This document shows positions 6,270 through 13,259 of a stretch of DNA of 14,708 bases, piece by piece (within the stretch, counting starts at the first letter, position 1; every line of letters starts with the position of its first letter). Made by a program: the position numbers and the translations under genes. This stretch comes from JBBDNV01 sp040877415 (GTDB taxonomy: Bacteria > Planctomycetota > Planctomycetia > Pirellulales > PALSA-1355). Where the stretch lies: contig JBBDNV010000151.1 of NCBI GenBank assembly GCA_040877415.1, forward strand, positions 1 to 14,708, in the 5' to 3' direction. The notes beneath the pieces were generated by a model. That model was not told the DNA's origin. It saw nothing but the letters and a program-made list of their open reading frames with translations, and ran no database searches.

Positions 6270-8270
6270 ATGAAATTCCTGCAGGGAAAGGCGCCGCTGT
6301 TCTGGTGGCGTCTTTGTTTTGCCGCCGGTGCCGCGGCCTTCAGCCTGCTGATCATCCTCCAACCCCCGCCGTGGCGGGTGCTGGCCGAGGTCGGGAGCCT
6401 CGACAACCTCAACTTCACCCGCGGCATTTTTTTCTACACCTGGCTGGCCGGCGCCGCTGCCATTGTCATCATGCTGTCGCTCGCCGTCCTCGCCCCCTGG
6501 TGGGCCGGCGCCCCCGCGCCCGACGACCCGCCGTCCTCGCGTCCGCGCACCCCCCGGTGGTTCTGGCCCATGACCCTCGCCGCCGTCCTCGCTTGCGGAG
6601 CCATTGCCGGTCCGACCCTGAGCCACAGCCTCTGGGACGACGAGAACGAGAGCCTGGCCTACTACTCGCTCGGACGCTACGTGCGGGAGGGTGAAGAGGG
6701 CAAAGTGCGTTTCAGGGCATGGCCCTGGAAGCGTACAGTTTTCAGCTACACCACGCCGAACAACCACGTTTTCCACAACGTGCTTTCCCGCTCGTGCAAT
6801 GCGCTGTGGCGCGCCGCGGCCCGGCCGGGCGGCCTGCAATTCCACTACCTGCCCGTCCGCTTGCCGGCCTTCCTCGCCGCCCTCGCCGCCGTGGCCGCCC
6901 TCGCCTTTCTCCTCAAGGAATTCGCATTCCCCGCCGCGGGTATTGCCGCCGCATGGTTTCTCGCCCTGCAACCGTGGTTCACCGAGCACGCCGCGGTGGC
7001 GCGCGGCTACTCCCTGGTCATGCTCCTTGCCCTGCTGGCCATCATTGCCTGGCGCCGCGCGCTTTCGCACGGCACCTGGACGTGGTGGGGCGCCTTCGCC
7101 GTCGCGCAGTTCCTTGCCCTCTGGACTTACCCCGGCGTGCTCTTCCTTCTCGCCCCACTCAACGTCGCCGCGGTCCTGCTCATCTGGCGACGGCCCGCGC
7201 CCGTCACCGGACCCGTCCGCACCCAGCTCTCCCGCTGGTTCTGCGTCAATTCCATCACAGCCACCGCCCTGCTCCCCCTCCTGCTCCCGCTCCTGCCGCA
7301 GATGAAAAAATACATCGCCAAGCTCGACACGGTCGACATCGGCGCGGCGTGGATGAACGACGTCTTCTGGTTCTTCGCCGGGGGAGCCCCCTGGCTGCGC
7401 GGGGTATCCTCCGCCAATTGGAAATACCACGACGTGCAACTCATCACCGAAAGCCTCGGCCCGTGGGCCCTGTGGGTGCTGGGTACGGTCGTCGTTCTTC
7501 CGTTCCTCGTCGGCATCGTGAGTCTGGCCCGGAGCGGATGGACCGGCTTCGCCGTTGCTCTCTGCACCATCGCCGCACCGTGTGCACAGGTCCTTTATGC
7601 CAAACAGCAGCGCATCTTCATCTGGGAATGGTATGTGATCTTCGCCCTGCCCTTCGTCGCCATGTTCTGGGGTCTCGGTGTCTCGGCCCTCGCGGGGCTG
7701 CTCGGACGTCTCCCTCCGCGCCTGCCATGGATGGCGCCGCTGGCCGGGGCCGCGCTCCTCTTCTTGTATGCCTTCACCACGCAACCTGTCCGCGCGTGGC
7801 AAGCGTCCCATAGCAAAACACCGCATCTCGAATCGACCCTGCTGACCCGCTCCAACGCGGGCGATTACCGCTCGCGGGCGAACCGGCACATCCTCACCTT
7901 CAGCATCACCAACGCTTCCTACTCCTACGATCCCAACCTCATTGTCCTGAAAAATCCGGCCGAACTCGCCCTGCTCTGCCGCCAAGCCGACCGTGAAAAC
8001 CGCCCGCTCTACGGCAGCCTCGGACACATCCATCTCATGGAGAACGATCATCCGCGCGAACTCGCCCTGCTGCGCGACCCGCGCCTTTTCGGACGCAGCA
8101 CCAAAATAGGCGGGGCGGATGCCGGTTGGGACCGTTATGTCTTTATCTACACGCCCGGCAGCGCCTCGGCCTACGACTTCAGCGCTGCGCTGACTCCCGA
8201 CGAGCTCGCCTGGGTCGAAGCCAATGCCATGAAGCGGCCGGAAGCAGTTTTTACGGAAAAAAAGAAGTAG
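6270..8270 (+). CDS. GT-C fold integral-membrane glycosyltransferase (GT39/ArnT-like)
   Basis: This 666-aa polytopic protein has hydrophobic segments at roughly residues 15-31, 54-77, 100-115, 197-213, 220-233, 247-262 and several up to about 505, then a soluble C-terminal region of about 150 residues. The first long exported loop carries LWDDENESLAYYSLGRY (121-137). Its acidic cluster lies where GT39/GT83 enzymes keep the catalytic aspartate. TTPNNHVFHNVLSR (161-174), RLPAFLAAL (197-205) and FTEHAAVARGYSLV (237-250) are also typical of this group. Such enzymes move sugars from a polyprenyl phosphate to an acceptor outside the cytoplasmic membrane. It follows the decarboxylase by 28 bases, with only a weak purine-rich site before the ATG. 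With the GT2 it could form a make-and-use pair for a lipid-linked sugar. Sugar and acceptor are unknown. Confidence 0.88.
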   Translation: MKFLQGKAPLFWWRLCFAAGAAAFSLLIILQPPPWRVLAEVGSLDNLNFTRGIFFYTWLAGAAAIVIMLSLAVLAPWWAGAPAPDDPPSSRPRTPRWFWPMTLAAVLACGAIAGPTLSHSLWDDENESLAYYSLGRYVREGEEGKVRFRAWPWKRTVFSYTTPNNHVFHNVLSRSCNALWRAAARPGGLQFHYLPVRLPAFLAALAAVAALAFLLKEFAFPAAGIAAAWFLALQPWFTEHAAVARGYSLVMLLALLAIIAWRRALSHGTWTWWGAFAVAQFLALWTYPGVLFLLAPLNVAAVLLIWRRPAPVTGPVRTQLSRWFCVNSITATALLPLLLPLLPQMKKYIAKLDTVDIGAAWMNDVFWFFAGGAPWLRGVSSANWKYHDVQLITESLGPWALWVLGTVVVLPFLVGIVSLARSGWTGFAVALCTIAAPCAQVLYAKQQRIFIWEWYVIFALPFVAMFWGLGVSALAGLLGRLPPRLPWMAPLAGAALLFLYAFTTQPVRAWQASHSKTPHLESTLLTRSNAGDYRSRANRHILTFSITNASYSYDPNLIVLKNPAELALLCRQADRENRPLYGSLGHIHLMENDHPRELALLRDPRLFGRSTKIGGADAGWDRYVFIYTPGSASAYDFSAALTPDELAWVEANAMKRPEAVFTEKKK

Positions 8271-8282
8271 CCGGCACCGGCT
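8257..8282 (-). terminator. Intrinsic terminator of the minus-strand operon, inside the end of the convergent gene
   Basis: Read on the minus strand, AGCCGGTGCCGGCT (8282-8269) begins right after the stop codon of the PgpA-like gene and forms a 5-bp GC stem with a 4-base loop. ACTTC and a run of seven T (8263-8257) follow. The T run and part of the stem are the last codons and TAG stop of the convergent GT-C gene. The stem is short and its distance to the T tract slightly long, so strength is uncertain. No comparable terminator is seen for the plus-strand operon. Confidence 0.5.
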
Positions 8283-9152
8283 TCAAGCCCCCGCCACCCG
8301 GAGCACGGCCACGACCAAGGCGCCGGCATACACCCCGGCGAGCAGGTCATCCCACACGATGCCGCCGGGCCATCCCCGCTCCTCGACCCAGTGGACCCCG
8401 ATTTTGAAGATGTCGAAGAAACGGAAGGCAAAGAAGGCCGCCGCCATCGCCCACCACCCGCTGCCGGATAAAGCCAGGGCCACAGCCATCCCCGCCACTT
8501 CGTCGAGCACGACCTCGCGCGGATCCTCCGCCAGGTAAAGACGCTGCGCGCGCTTCTCGCCGGCGACACACAGTGCGCTCGACACCAAGGCAACCACGGC
8601 CATGACGCCGCGCCAGATCGTATCCGGGAGGATCGGGGACAGCGCCGCGCCTATAACACATACCGCAGCCGAGGCCGCCGTGGCGCCGACCAGTGGCAGG
8701 TGGCCGAGACCGCCGGACGACATGGCCAGATCCCAGAAACGGTCCCCGCCGGCAGCGCCGGAAGGCGCCGTACCCGCACGCACGAAGTAGTACTCCTGTT
8801 CTCCGGACACCGCCACCCAAGTGGTGCGCGAACCGACAATCGAACTGATTCCCGTCGCACGGCAGAACGCGACGGACTTTGTTTTCAACGCGGCCGGCAG
8901 AGGAAGACCCATCCAGAAATCGTGAATGACGTTCCCGAGGGTGGAGGCTTGGCGATGTGTCTTGCGGGTCACGCTGACAAAATCTTCCGGCCTTTCCGGC
9001 TCGCTCCCGGCAATCACCGCGAAGGCATCGAGGAGCGAAACTTCCGCGGCCGCATCGCGAAAGACCCGGGTCCTCCCGCCCGGCGCCAGCACCGCGAGAC
9101 GCGCCGCGGCGCGGTCAGTTTCCACCGGGGATGAGTTTGAAAAATCCGACAT
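8283..9152 (-). CDS. PgpA-type phosphatase domain with an uncharacterised N-terminal extension
   Basis: The protein has 289 aa from the ATG at 9152, which overlaps the UbiA gene by 38 bases. A GTG at 9125 would cut the overlap to 11 bases and give 280 aa. Residues about 138-289 match phosphatidylglycerophosphatase A: the GLGHLPLVGATAAS block (148-161), EDPREVVLDEVAGM (209-222), FRFFDIFK (243-250), VEER (256-259) and GGIVWDDLLAGVYA (263-276). All expected acidic residues are present, as are the membrane segments. Residues 1-137 form a soluble-looking region that I do not recognise; ordinary PgpA proteins are about 160-170 aa and lack it. The PgpA part would dephosphorylate a membrane lipid phosphate. 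Coupling to a DPPR-synthase-like gene suggests polyprenyl-phosphoryl-ribose 5-phosphate as a substrate instead of phosphatidylglycerophosphate (inference). Confidence 0.85.
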   Translation of the reverse strand: MSDFSNSSPVETDRAAARLAVLAPGGRTRVFRDAAAEVSLLDAFAVIAGSEPERPEDFVSVTRKTHRQASTLGNVIHDFWMGLPLPAALKTKSVAFCRATGISSIVGSRTTWVAVSGEQEYYFVRAGTAPSGAAGGDRFWDLAMSSGGLGHLPLVGATAASAAVCVIGAALSPILPDTIWRGVMAVVALVSSALCVAGEKRAQRLYLAEDPREVVLDEVAGMAVALALSGSGWWAMAAAFFAFRFFDIFKIGVHWVEERGWPGGIVWDDLLAGVYAGALVVAVLRVAGA

Positions 9153-10080
9153 ACGACGCGAAGTCGAGCGGCGTGAGGAGCAGGAAGATGGTCAACCCCA
9201 CCGTGGCGAGAATGCACACGATAAGCACCGGATTCTGCAGCAACTTCTCCGGTTCCAGCTTCGCACCCTCCGTGGTCAGCGCCGTGTTGAAGTAGGCAAT
9301 GATGGCCATGACGATCAAGGGAAACGCGAAGATGAGGTTCGGACGGTAGACCGCCACCGCCGTGCCCGCGCAGAAACAAAAGAGGTTCGCATAGGTCACC
9401 ATGGTGATGAGCAGCGACTTCTCCGTGTAGGTCTTGAACGACTTCCGGTAGGCGCCGCTGCGCTCCGGGCAATTGATGAATTTGTATTCCGCATAACGCT
9501 TGCCCGTCATGAGCAAGGCCCCGAACATCCACCAGCCGAAGACGATGGAGAGCGGCGGAAAAGAATTGGCCGGGGAAATGGCATACCAACCGAGCCAGAG
9601 CCGGATGGGATTGTTGAACGACTCGGCGATCACATCCATGAACGCCCGGTCCTTCAGCCTCAGCGGTGGGACGTTGTAAACCAGACCGCTGACCAAGAGC
9701 AGGGCGAGGGAAAGGACGTAGGACAGATTGAAAGACCACCAAGCCATGGCGAACGCCACGACGAGCAGCAGGATCATCAGGACCCAGAGCACGCTTTCCT
9801 TGGCCGCCCCCGAGGCCACCGCCCGCGCGTGCTTGGTCGGATGCAACCGGTCGAACGGTGCATCGAGGATCTCATTCAAGATGTAGTTGGCCGAAGCGAC
9901 CAGACAGGCCGGCACGAGCGAGTAAGCGATCAACCACAGGAGATGGGGCGTGATGGTCAGCCCGAGCAGCACGATGGCCGCGCCGTGTCCGAAGAGGATG
10001 AAGATGTTCTTCAGCCAGTGATCCGGCCGCATCACGCTCAGATACGCGGCCATGCCGGTGGGTGTCTTTTCCGTGCTCAT
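9115..10080 (-). CDS. UbiA-superfamily prenyltransferase, DPPR-synthase-like (polyprenyl-phosphate phosphoribosyltransferase)
   Basis: This 321-aa protein has about nine hydrophobic segments. Motifs match decaprenyl-phosphate 5-phosphoribosyltransferase (the Rv3806c/UbiA group) rather than quinone or heme UbiA enzymes: MRPDHWLKN (17-25), NEILDAPFDRLHPTKHARAVASG (69-91), RLKDRAFMDVIAE (141-153), LMTGKRYAEYK (190-200) and YRKSFKTYTEKSL (211-223). The first aspartate-rich motif is N-E-x-x-D-x-x-x-D, with Glu in place of the usual second-position Asp. Family members transfer phosphoribose from PRPP to a polyprenyl phosphate at the membrane, the first step to lipid-linked ribose or arabinose. GGAGG at 10096-10092 lies 11 bases before the ATG. 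The PgpA-like gene overlaps its end. DprE1/DprE2 epimerase genes are not in the window, so the final sugar could be ribose. Confidence 0.87.
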   Translation of the reverse strand: MSTEKTPTGMAAYLSVMRPDHWLKNIFILFGHGAAIVLLGLTITPHLLWLIAYSLVPACLVASANYILNEILDAPFDRLHPTKHARAVASGAAKESVLWVLMILLLVVAFAMAWWSFNLSYVLSLALLLVSGLVYNVPPLRLKDRAFMDVIAESFNNPIRLWLGWYAISPANSFPPLSIVFGWWMFGALLMTGKRYAEYKFINCPERSGAYRKSFKTYTEKSLLITMVTYANLFCFCAGTAVAVYRPNLIFAFPLIVMAIIAYFNTALTTEGAKLEPEKLLQNPVLIVCILATVGLTIFLLLTPLDFASYVGFFKLIPGGN

Positions 10081-10206
10081 CAGTTTCCGTGCCTCCGGCT
10101 ATTGCTTTCCGGCATCCGGAAGAAGCCTGCCCATGTAAGGCAACCCGGCCTCGAAAACAACGACCGAATGCGCGCCGCTTGCCGTCCCACCGGCGACGCC
10201 TTCCGT
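10081..10206. other. Intergenic stretch between GT-C gene A and the UbiA gene, with a small hairpin
   Basis: This 126-base gap holds a perfect inverted repeat TTCCGG-CAT-CCGGAA (10107-10121), followed on the minus strand by the GGAGG ribosome site of the UbiA gene. No T run follows the hairpin, so it does not look like a terminator. It may affect translation or processing. No gene is supported here. Confidence 0.4.
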
Positions 10207-11694
10207 TCAAATCCCCGGCATGAACACCGGGCGCACCACCAGCAGCACGGTCTGCCCCACGGCATGAAGCAAGACCACTGACAGGCCGACGGCATAAAGA
10301 TATGGCCCGGTCCGGCCCGTTGCTTGACGCGCCAAACCGTGGCAGGACGACAAAAGTGCGATGAGCAGCGGCAAATACAACATCAAGGTGAAACGCTCGC
10401 CGCGCCAGCCGATGATCGGACCATACCATCCGAAGGCCAGCAGGTAGACCAGCACCGCCGCCACGGCGAAGGACAGCGTGGCGAGCGACGAAGCAGACCG
10501 GAAGACCGGCGGACCTTGCCGCCAACAACGTGCCGCGAGCAGCACCAAGGCGAGCAGTCCCAACCAGACGAGATAAAGCCCGCGCGCCGGCAACAGGTAG
10601 CGCCAGAAAAATTCCGGCGCATTCTTCTCACCCGCACCTTTCAGCATCTCCCCACGCAGCGCGCGGTTGACCTTGTTCACCGGGACCAAAAACCGCCATG
10701 TCATTTCGGAGACCCCGCGGGTCAACCGCTCCCGCGCGTGCGCCCACCCGTGCCGGCGCAAGTAGTTGCCGGCCGACGGCAGTTCGCCCGGGGCAAACGC
10801 GGCACGCTGCTCCGCTGTCTGGATCAGCGGGGTGAGCGGCACGGCCTCGGTGTCCCAGTCGTCGCACCACATCCAGTATTTGGTCGGACTGAAAAACGCG
10901 TCCCCGTGCACCCGGTATTTGTAAACGGCACCCGGTGCCATCACCGCGCCGGCGCAGAGCACCGCGAGCAAAGACCCCGCCACATGACGACCCCAGGACC
11001 AGCGGCCGTCCGCGCCGCGCGCCACCAGCCAGCCCGGACACCAACCCGCCCGGGCCAAAAGCAGGACCACCGTCGCCCCCGCATACACTGCAAGCAATGG
11101 ACCCGTCGATGCCTTGGCCAGGTAGGCAACACCGAAACACAGGCCCCACCCGGCATCATAAACCCACCGCGACCGCCACAGCGTCAGGGCCATCAACAGC
11201 AACGTCGCCGTGAACAATCCATACAACATCGGCTCCGGATGAAAAAAATGCGCCCGCTGCAACATCACCCCGATCCCCGTCAGCCATCCCGCCACCAACC
11301 CCGGCATCGGCGCCATCCACCGCGCACCGAGCACCGCCACCATGACGGCCAGCACGTAGCCTAAGGACAAATTCAACCACCGTCCGCGCGTGAAATACGC
11401 CCCCATGTCCTCCGCCATGACCACACGGCTCACCCACGGCCACAACGGCTGGATGTAACTGCTGCGGTGCGGATACCAGTCGCCCGATGCCGCGTAGGCC
11501 AAGTCGAGGTTGGCCCGCTGATCCACCGTCTCGAGATCGCGATTCGTCTCCGCGATGAGCACCGAGCCAAGATGGAAGTAAACCATCCCGAGGAGTACAA
11601 GCAGCGCCAGATAGATGCCCCATCCGGCACGCCCCGACAAGGGCCGCAAAAAGAGCACCTCCAACCATCCATCCTGCTTCATGCCTGCTTCCAT
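10207..11694 (-). CDS. GT-C membrane glycosyltransferase A (tandem paralogue)
   Basis: This 495-aa polytopic protein has hydrophobic segments at about residues 25-45, 100-125, 130-175, 185-215, 235-255 and five or so between 360 and 490. The first exported loop has DLETVDQRANLDLA (53-66), whose D58 occupies the GT39/GT83 catalytic-acid position, then SGDWYPHRSSYIQPLWPWVSRVV (70-92). It should transfer a sugar from a polyprenyl-phosphate donor outside the membrane. It lies 77 bases downstream of an equally long paralogue (B). Residues about 69-241 are identical to B except for one Met/Val change, whereas the N-terminus and C-terminal half diverge clearly, so part of this gene was homogenised recently. 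An in-frame ATG at 11682 (residue 5) is a possible alternative start; GGAAGG lies just before the ATG at 11694. Donor and acceptor are unknown. Confidence 0.88.
   Translation of the reverse strand: MEAGMKQDGWLEVLFLRPLSGRAGWGIYLALLVLLGMVYFHLGSVLIAETNRDLETVDQRANLDLAYAASGDWYPHRSSYIQPLWPWVSRVVMAEDMGAYFTRGRWLNLSLGYVLAVMVAVLGARWMAPMPGLVAGWLTGIGVMLQRAHFFHPEPMLYGLFTATLLLMALTLWRSRWVYDAGWGLCFGVAYLAKASTGPLLAVYAGATVVLLLARAGWCPGWLVARGADGRWSWGRHVAGSLLAVLCAGAVMAPGAVYKYRVHGDAFFSPTKYWMWCDDWDTEAVPLTPLIQTAEQRAAFAPGELPSAGNYLRRHGWAHARERLTRGVSEMTWRFLVPVNKVNRALRGEMLKGAGEKNAPEFFWRYLLPARGLYLVWLGLLALVLLAARCWRQGPPVFRSASSLATLSFAVAAVLVYLLAFGWYGPIIGWRGERFTLMLYLPLLIALLSSCHGLARQATGRTGPYLYAVGLSVVLLHAVGQTVLLVVRPVFMPGI
10973..11491. 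repeat. Near-identical tract, copy in GT-C gene A
   Basis: This 519-base segment aligns without gaps to 12532-13050 (offset 1559). I count six mismatches, all on the N-terminal-coding side (11307, 11362, 11383, 11425, 11428, 11446). The first 334 bases (10973-11306) are identical. Outside these borders identity falls at once, for example with two mismatches in four bases just below 10973. Confidence 0.95.
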
Positions 11695-11771
11695 CGCCTT
11701 CCGCTCAAGCTCACGTCCCCATCATAACCCCGCAAGCGTGAAGTCCGGTTCCTTTCCATTTTCTTGGCCTC

Positions 11772-13259
11772 CTACAACGCTGCGCCGAACCACGGATGAC
11801 GCAGCAGCCACACCGTTTGCAGCAAGGCGTGACCCAGCACCGCGGCAACAGCCGCTGCGTAGAAGATCCGCACCCGGCGTTCCTGTGAGGCCCTGGCCAG
11901 AGACCATGCACCCCAGGAAAGAGAGAGCAACAGCGGCAGATAAAGCACGAGGGTGAAACGCTCGCCGCGGCCGATCACCGCATACCATCCGCTCGCTGCG
12001 AGATAAAGCAGCACCGCGGCGGTGACCAGTGCGGTCACGGACAAACCCGTTGCGCTGTGGAAAACCGGCGGACCTCCGCGCCAAGTCCGCCAGCCCAGCA
12101 GCACCACGGCCAGACCGGCCAGCCAGCAAAGGTAGAGCCCGCGCGCCGGCATGGTGTAACGCCAGACCTCCGCCGCCTCGCCGCGGTCCTCCCGGCCGGA
12201 TTGCAAATCACCGGTCAAGGCGCGGTTGACTTGGCGCACCGGGACCACGAAACGCTCCGTCATGAACGCAAACCCCTCGCCGAAACGCGCCCACCCGTGC
12301 GCCCACCCGTGCCGTCGCACGTAGTTGCCGGCCGACGGCAATTCGCCCGGGGCGAAGGACGCCCGGCCCTCCGCCGTTTCCAGCCGCGGGGACAACGGCA
12401 CCGCCTCGGTATCCCAGTCGTCGCACCACATCCAATAATTCGGCAATTGATGGAACGCATCGCCGTGCACCCGGTGCTTGAAGACCGCGTTAGGGGCAAT
12501 GATCGCCGCCGCGATGGCCACCGCGAGTAATGACCCCGCCACATGACGACCCCAGGACCAGCGGCCGTCCGCGCCGCGCGCCACCAGCCAGCCCGGACAC
12601 CAACCCGCCCGGGCCAAAAGCAGGACCACCGTCGCCCCCGCATACACTGCAAGCAATGGACCCGTCGATGCCTTGGCCAGGTAGGCAACACCGAAACACA
12701 GGCCCCACCCGGCATCATAAACCCACCGCGACCGCCACAGCGTCAGGGCCATCAACAGCAACGTCGCCGTGAACAATCCATACAACATCGGCTCCGGATG
12801 AAAAAAATGCGCCCGCTGCAACATCACCCCGATCCCCGTCAGCCATCCCGCCACCAACCCCGGCACCGGCGCCATCCACCGCGCACCGAGCACCGCCACC
12901 ATGACGGCCAGCACGTAGCCCAAGGACAAATTCAACCACCGCCCGCGCGTGAAATACGCCCCCATGTCCTCCGCCATGACCACCCGACTCACCCACGGCC
13001 ACAAAGGCTGGATGTAACTGCTGCGGTGCGGATACCAGTCGCCCGATGCCTGCTGCGCCAGGAGGATATTCGCTCCCTGATCGTAGGCCTCGAGGTCCAA
13101 GTTGATCTGCGCCACCATCCGCCCGGCCAACGAAAAGTAGACCGCGCCGAGCAGCCCGAGGATGAGAAGATAGGCCAGCCATCCCCGCCATCCGCGCAAC
13201 GGACATAAAAAAAGCCGCTCCCACCATGCGGGGGCGGCTGACTGATCGCTGGGCGTCAT
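11772..13259 (-). CDS. GT-C membrane glycosyltransferase B (tandem paralogue, first gene of operon)
   Basis: This 495-aa polytopic paralogue of gene A has DLEAYDQGANILLA (55-68) with the presumed catalytic D60, then the shared SGDWYPHRSSYIQPLWPWVS segment. Most of the C-terminal half is similar but clearly diverged from A (for example WMWCDDWDTEAVPLSP in B against ...LTP in A). The extreme N-terminus is unrelated until about W12. The family role is transfer of sugar from a lipid-phosphate carrier in the periplasm. No Shine-Dalgarno or convincing promoter is seen before the ATG at 13259. Homology to A continues through a terminator-like hairpin encoded by codons 7-19, so the start must lie at or before that hairpin. 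Codons near residue 317 contain a 12-bp tandem duplication (HGWA twice). Promoter-proximal position makes it the point where operon entry could be controlled. Confidence 0.87.
   Translation of the reverse strand: MTPSDQSAAPAWWERLFLCPLRGWRGWLAYLLILGLLGAVYFSLAGRMVAQINLDLEAYDQGANILLAQQASGDWYPHRSSYIQPLWPWVSRVVMAEDMGAYFTRGRWLNLSLGYVLAVMVAVLGARWMAPVPGLVAGWLTGIGVMLQRAHFFHPEPMLYGLFTATLLLMALTLWRSRWVYDAGWGLCFGVAYLAKASTGPLLAVYAGATVVLLLARAGWCPGWLVARGADGRWSWGRHVAGSLLAVAIAAAIIAPNAVFKHRVHGDAFHQLPNYWMWCDDWDTEAVPLSPRLETAEGRASFAPGELPSAGNYVRRHGWAHGWARFGEGFAFMTERFVVPVRQVNRALTGDLQSGREDRGEAAEVWRYTMPARGLYLCWLAGLAVVLLGWRTWRGGPPVFHSATGLSVTALVTAAVLLYLAASGWYAVIGRGERFTLVLYLPLLLSLSWGAWSLARASQERRVRIFYAAAVAAVLGHALLQTVWLLRHPWFGAAL
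12287..12310. repeat. 12-bp perfect tandem duplication inside GT-C gene B
   Basis: GCGCCCACCCGT occurs twice in a row (12287-12298 and 12299-12310). On the coding strand it encodes His-Gly-Trp-Ala twice. Paralogue A has a single copy at the corresponding place, which suggests a slippage duplication that kept the frame. Confidence 0.8.
12532..13050. repeat. Near-identical tract, copy in GT-C gene B
   Basis: This is the partner of 10973-11491: 519 bases, ungapped, six mismatches. Five are synonymous and one changes Met to Val (12866). The copy is in the same orientation and at the same codon positions as in A (offset of two residues). Confidence 0.95.
13207..13239 (-). terminator. Intrinsic-terminator/attenuator hairpin inside the 5' coding end of GT-C gene B
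   Basis: On the minus strand AGCCGCCCCC (13239-13230) pairs with GGGAGCGGCT (13222-13213). The stem is 10 bp with one G-T pair and the loop 7 bases. A run of T down to 13207 follows directly. This is the textbook form of a Rho-independent terminator on the sense strand of gene B. It begins 20 bases after the first base of the start codon and covers codons 7-19. Paralogue A has no such hairpin at the equivalent place. It could attenuate the operon, or the T run could simply be coding chance (Leu-Phe-Leu). Confidence 0.6.

Noticed and set aside
5090..6427. Long minus-strand frame opposite the decarboxylase gene, and a similar one at 6180-8051 opposite the GT-C gene
   Set aside because: Both are low-complexity (Val/Asp/Glu/Gly or Glu/Gly/Arg rich) and lack motifs, whereas the opposite strand encodes clear SDR and GT-C proteins in an overlapping operon.
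8926..10281. 451-codon plus-strand frame across the PgpA/UbiA genes
   Set aside because: Composition is Arg/His/Gln/Glu rich with no recognisable domain. The minus strand has unmistakable UbiA and PgpA motifs.
10207..13259. Tandem GT-C genes as a simple recent whole-gene duplication
   Set aside because: The flanks of the near-identical core are strongly diverged, including silent sites, so a recent duplication of the full gene does not fit.
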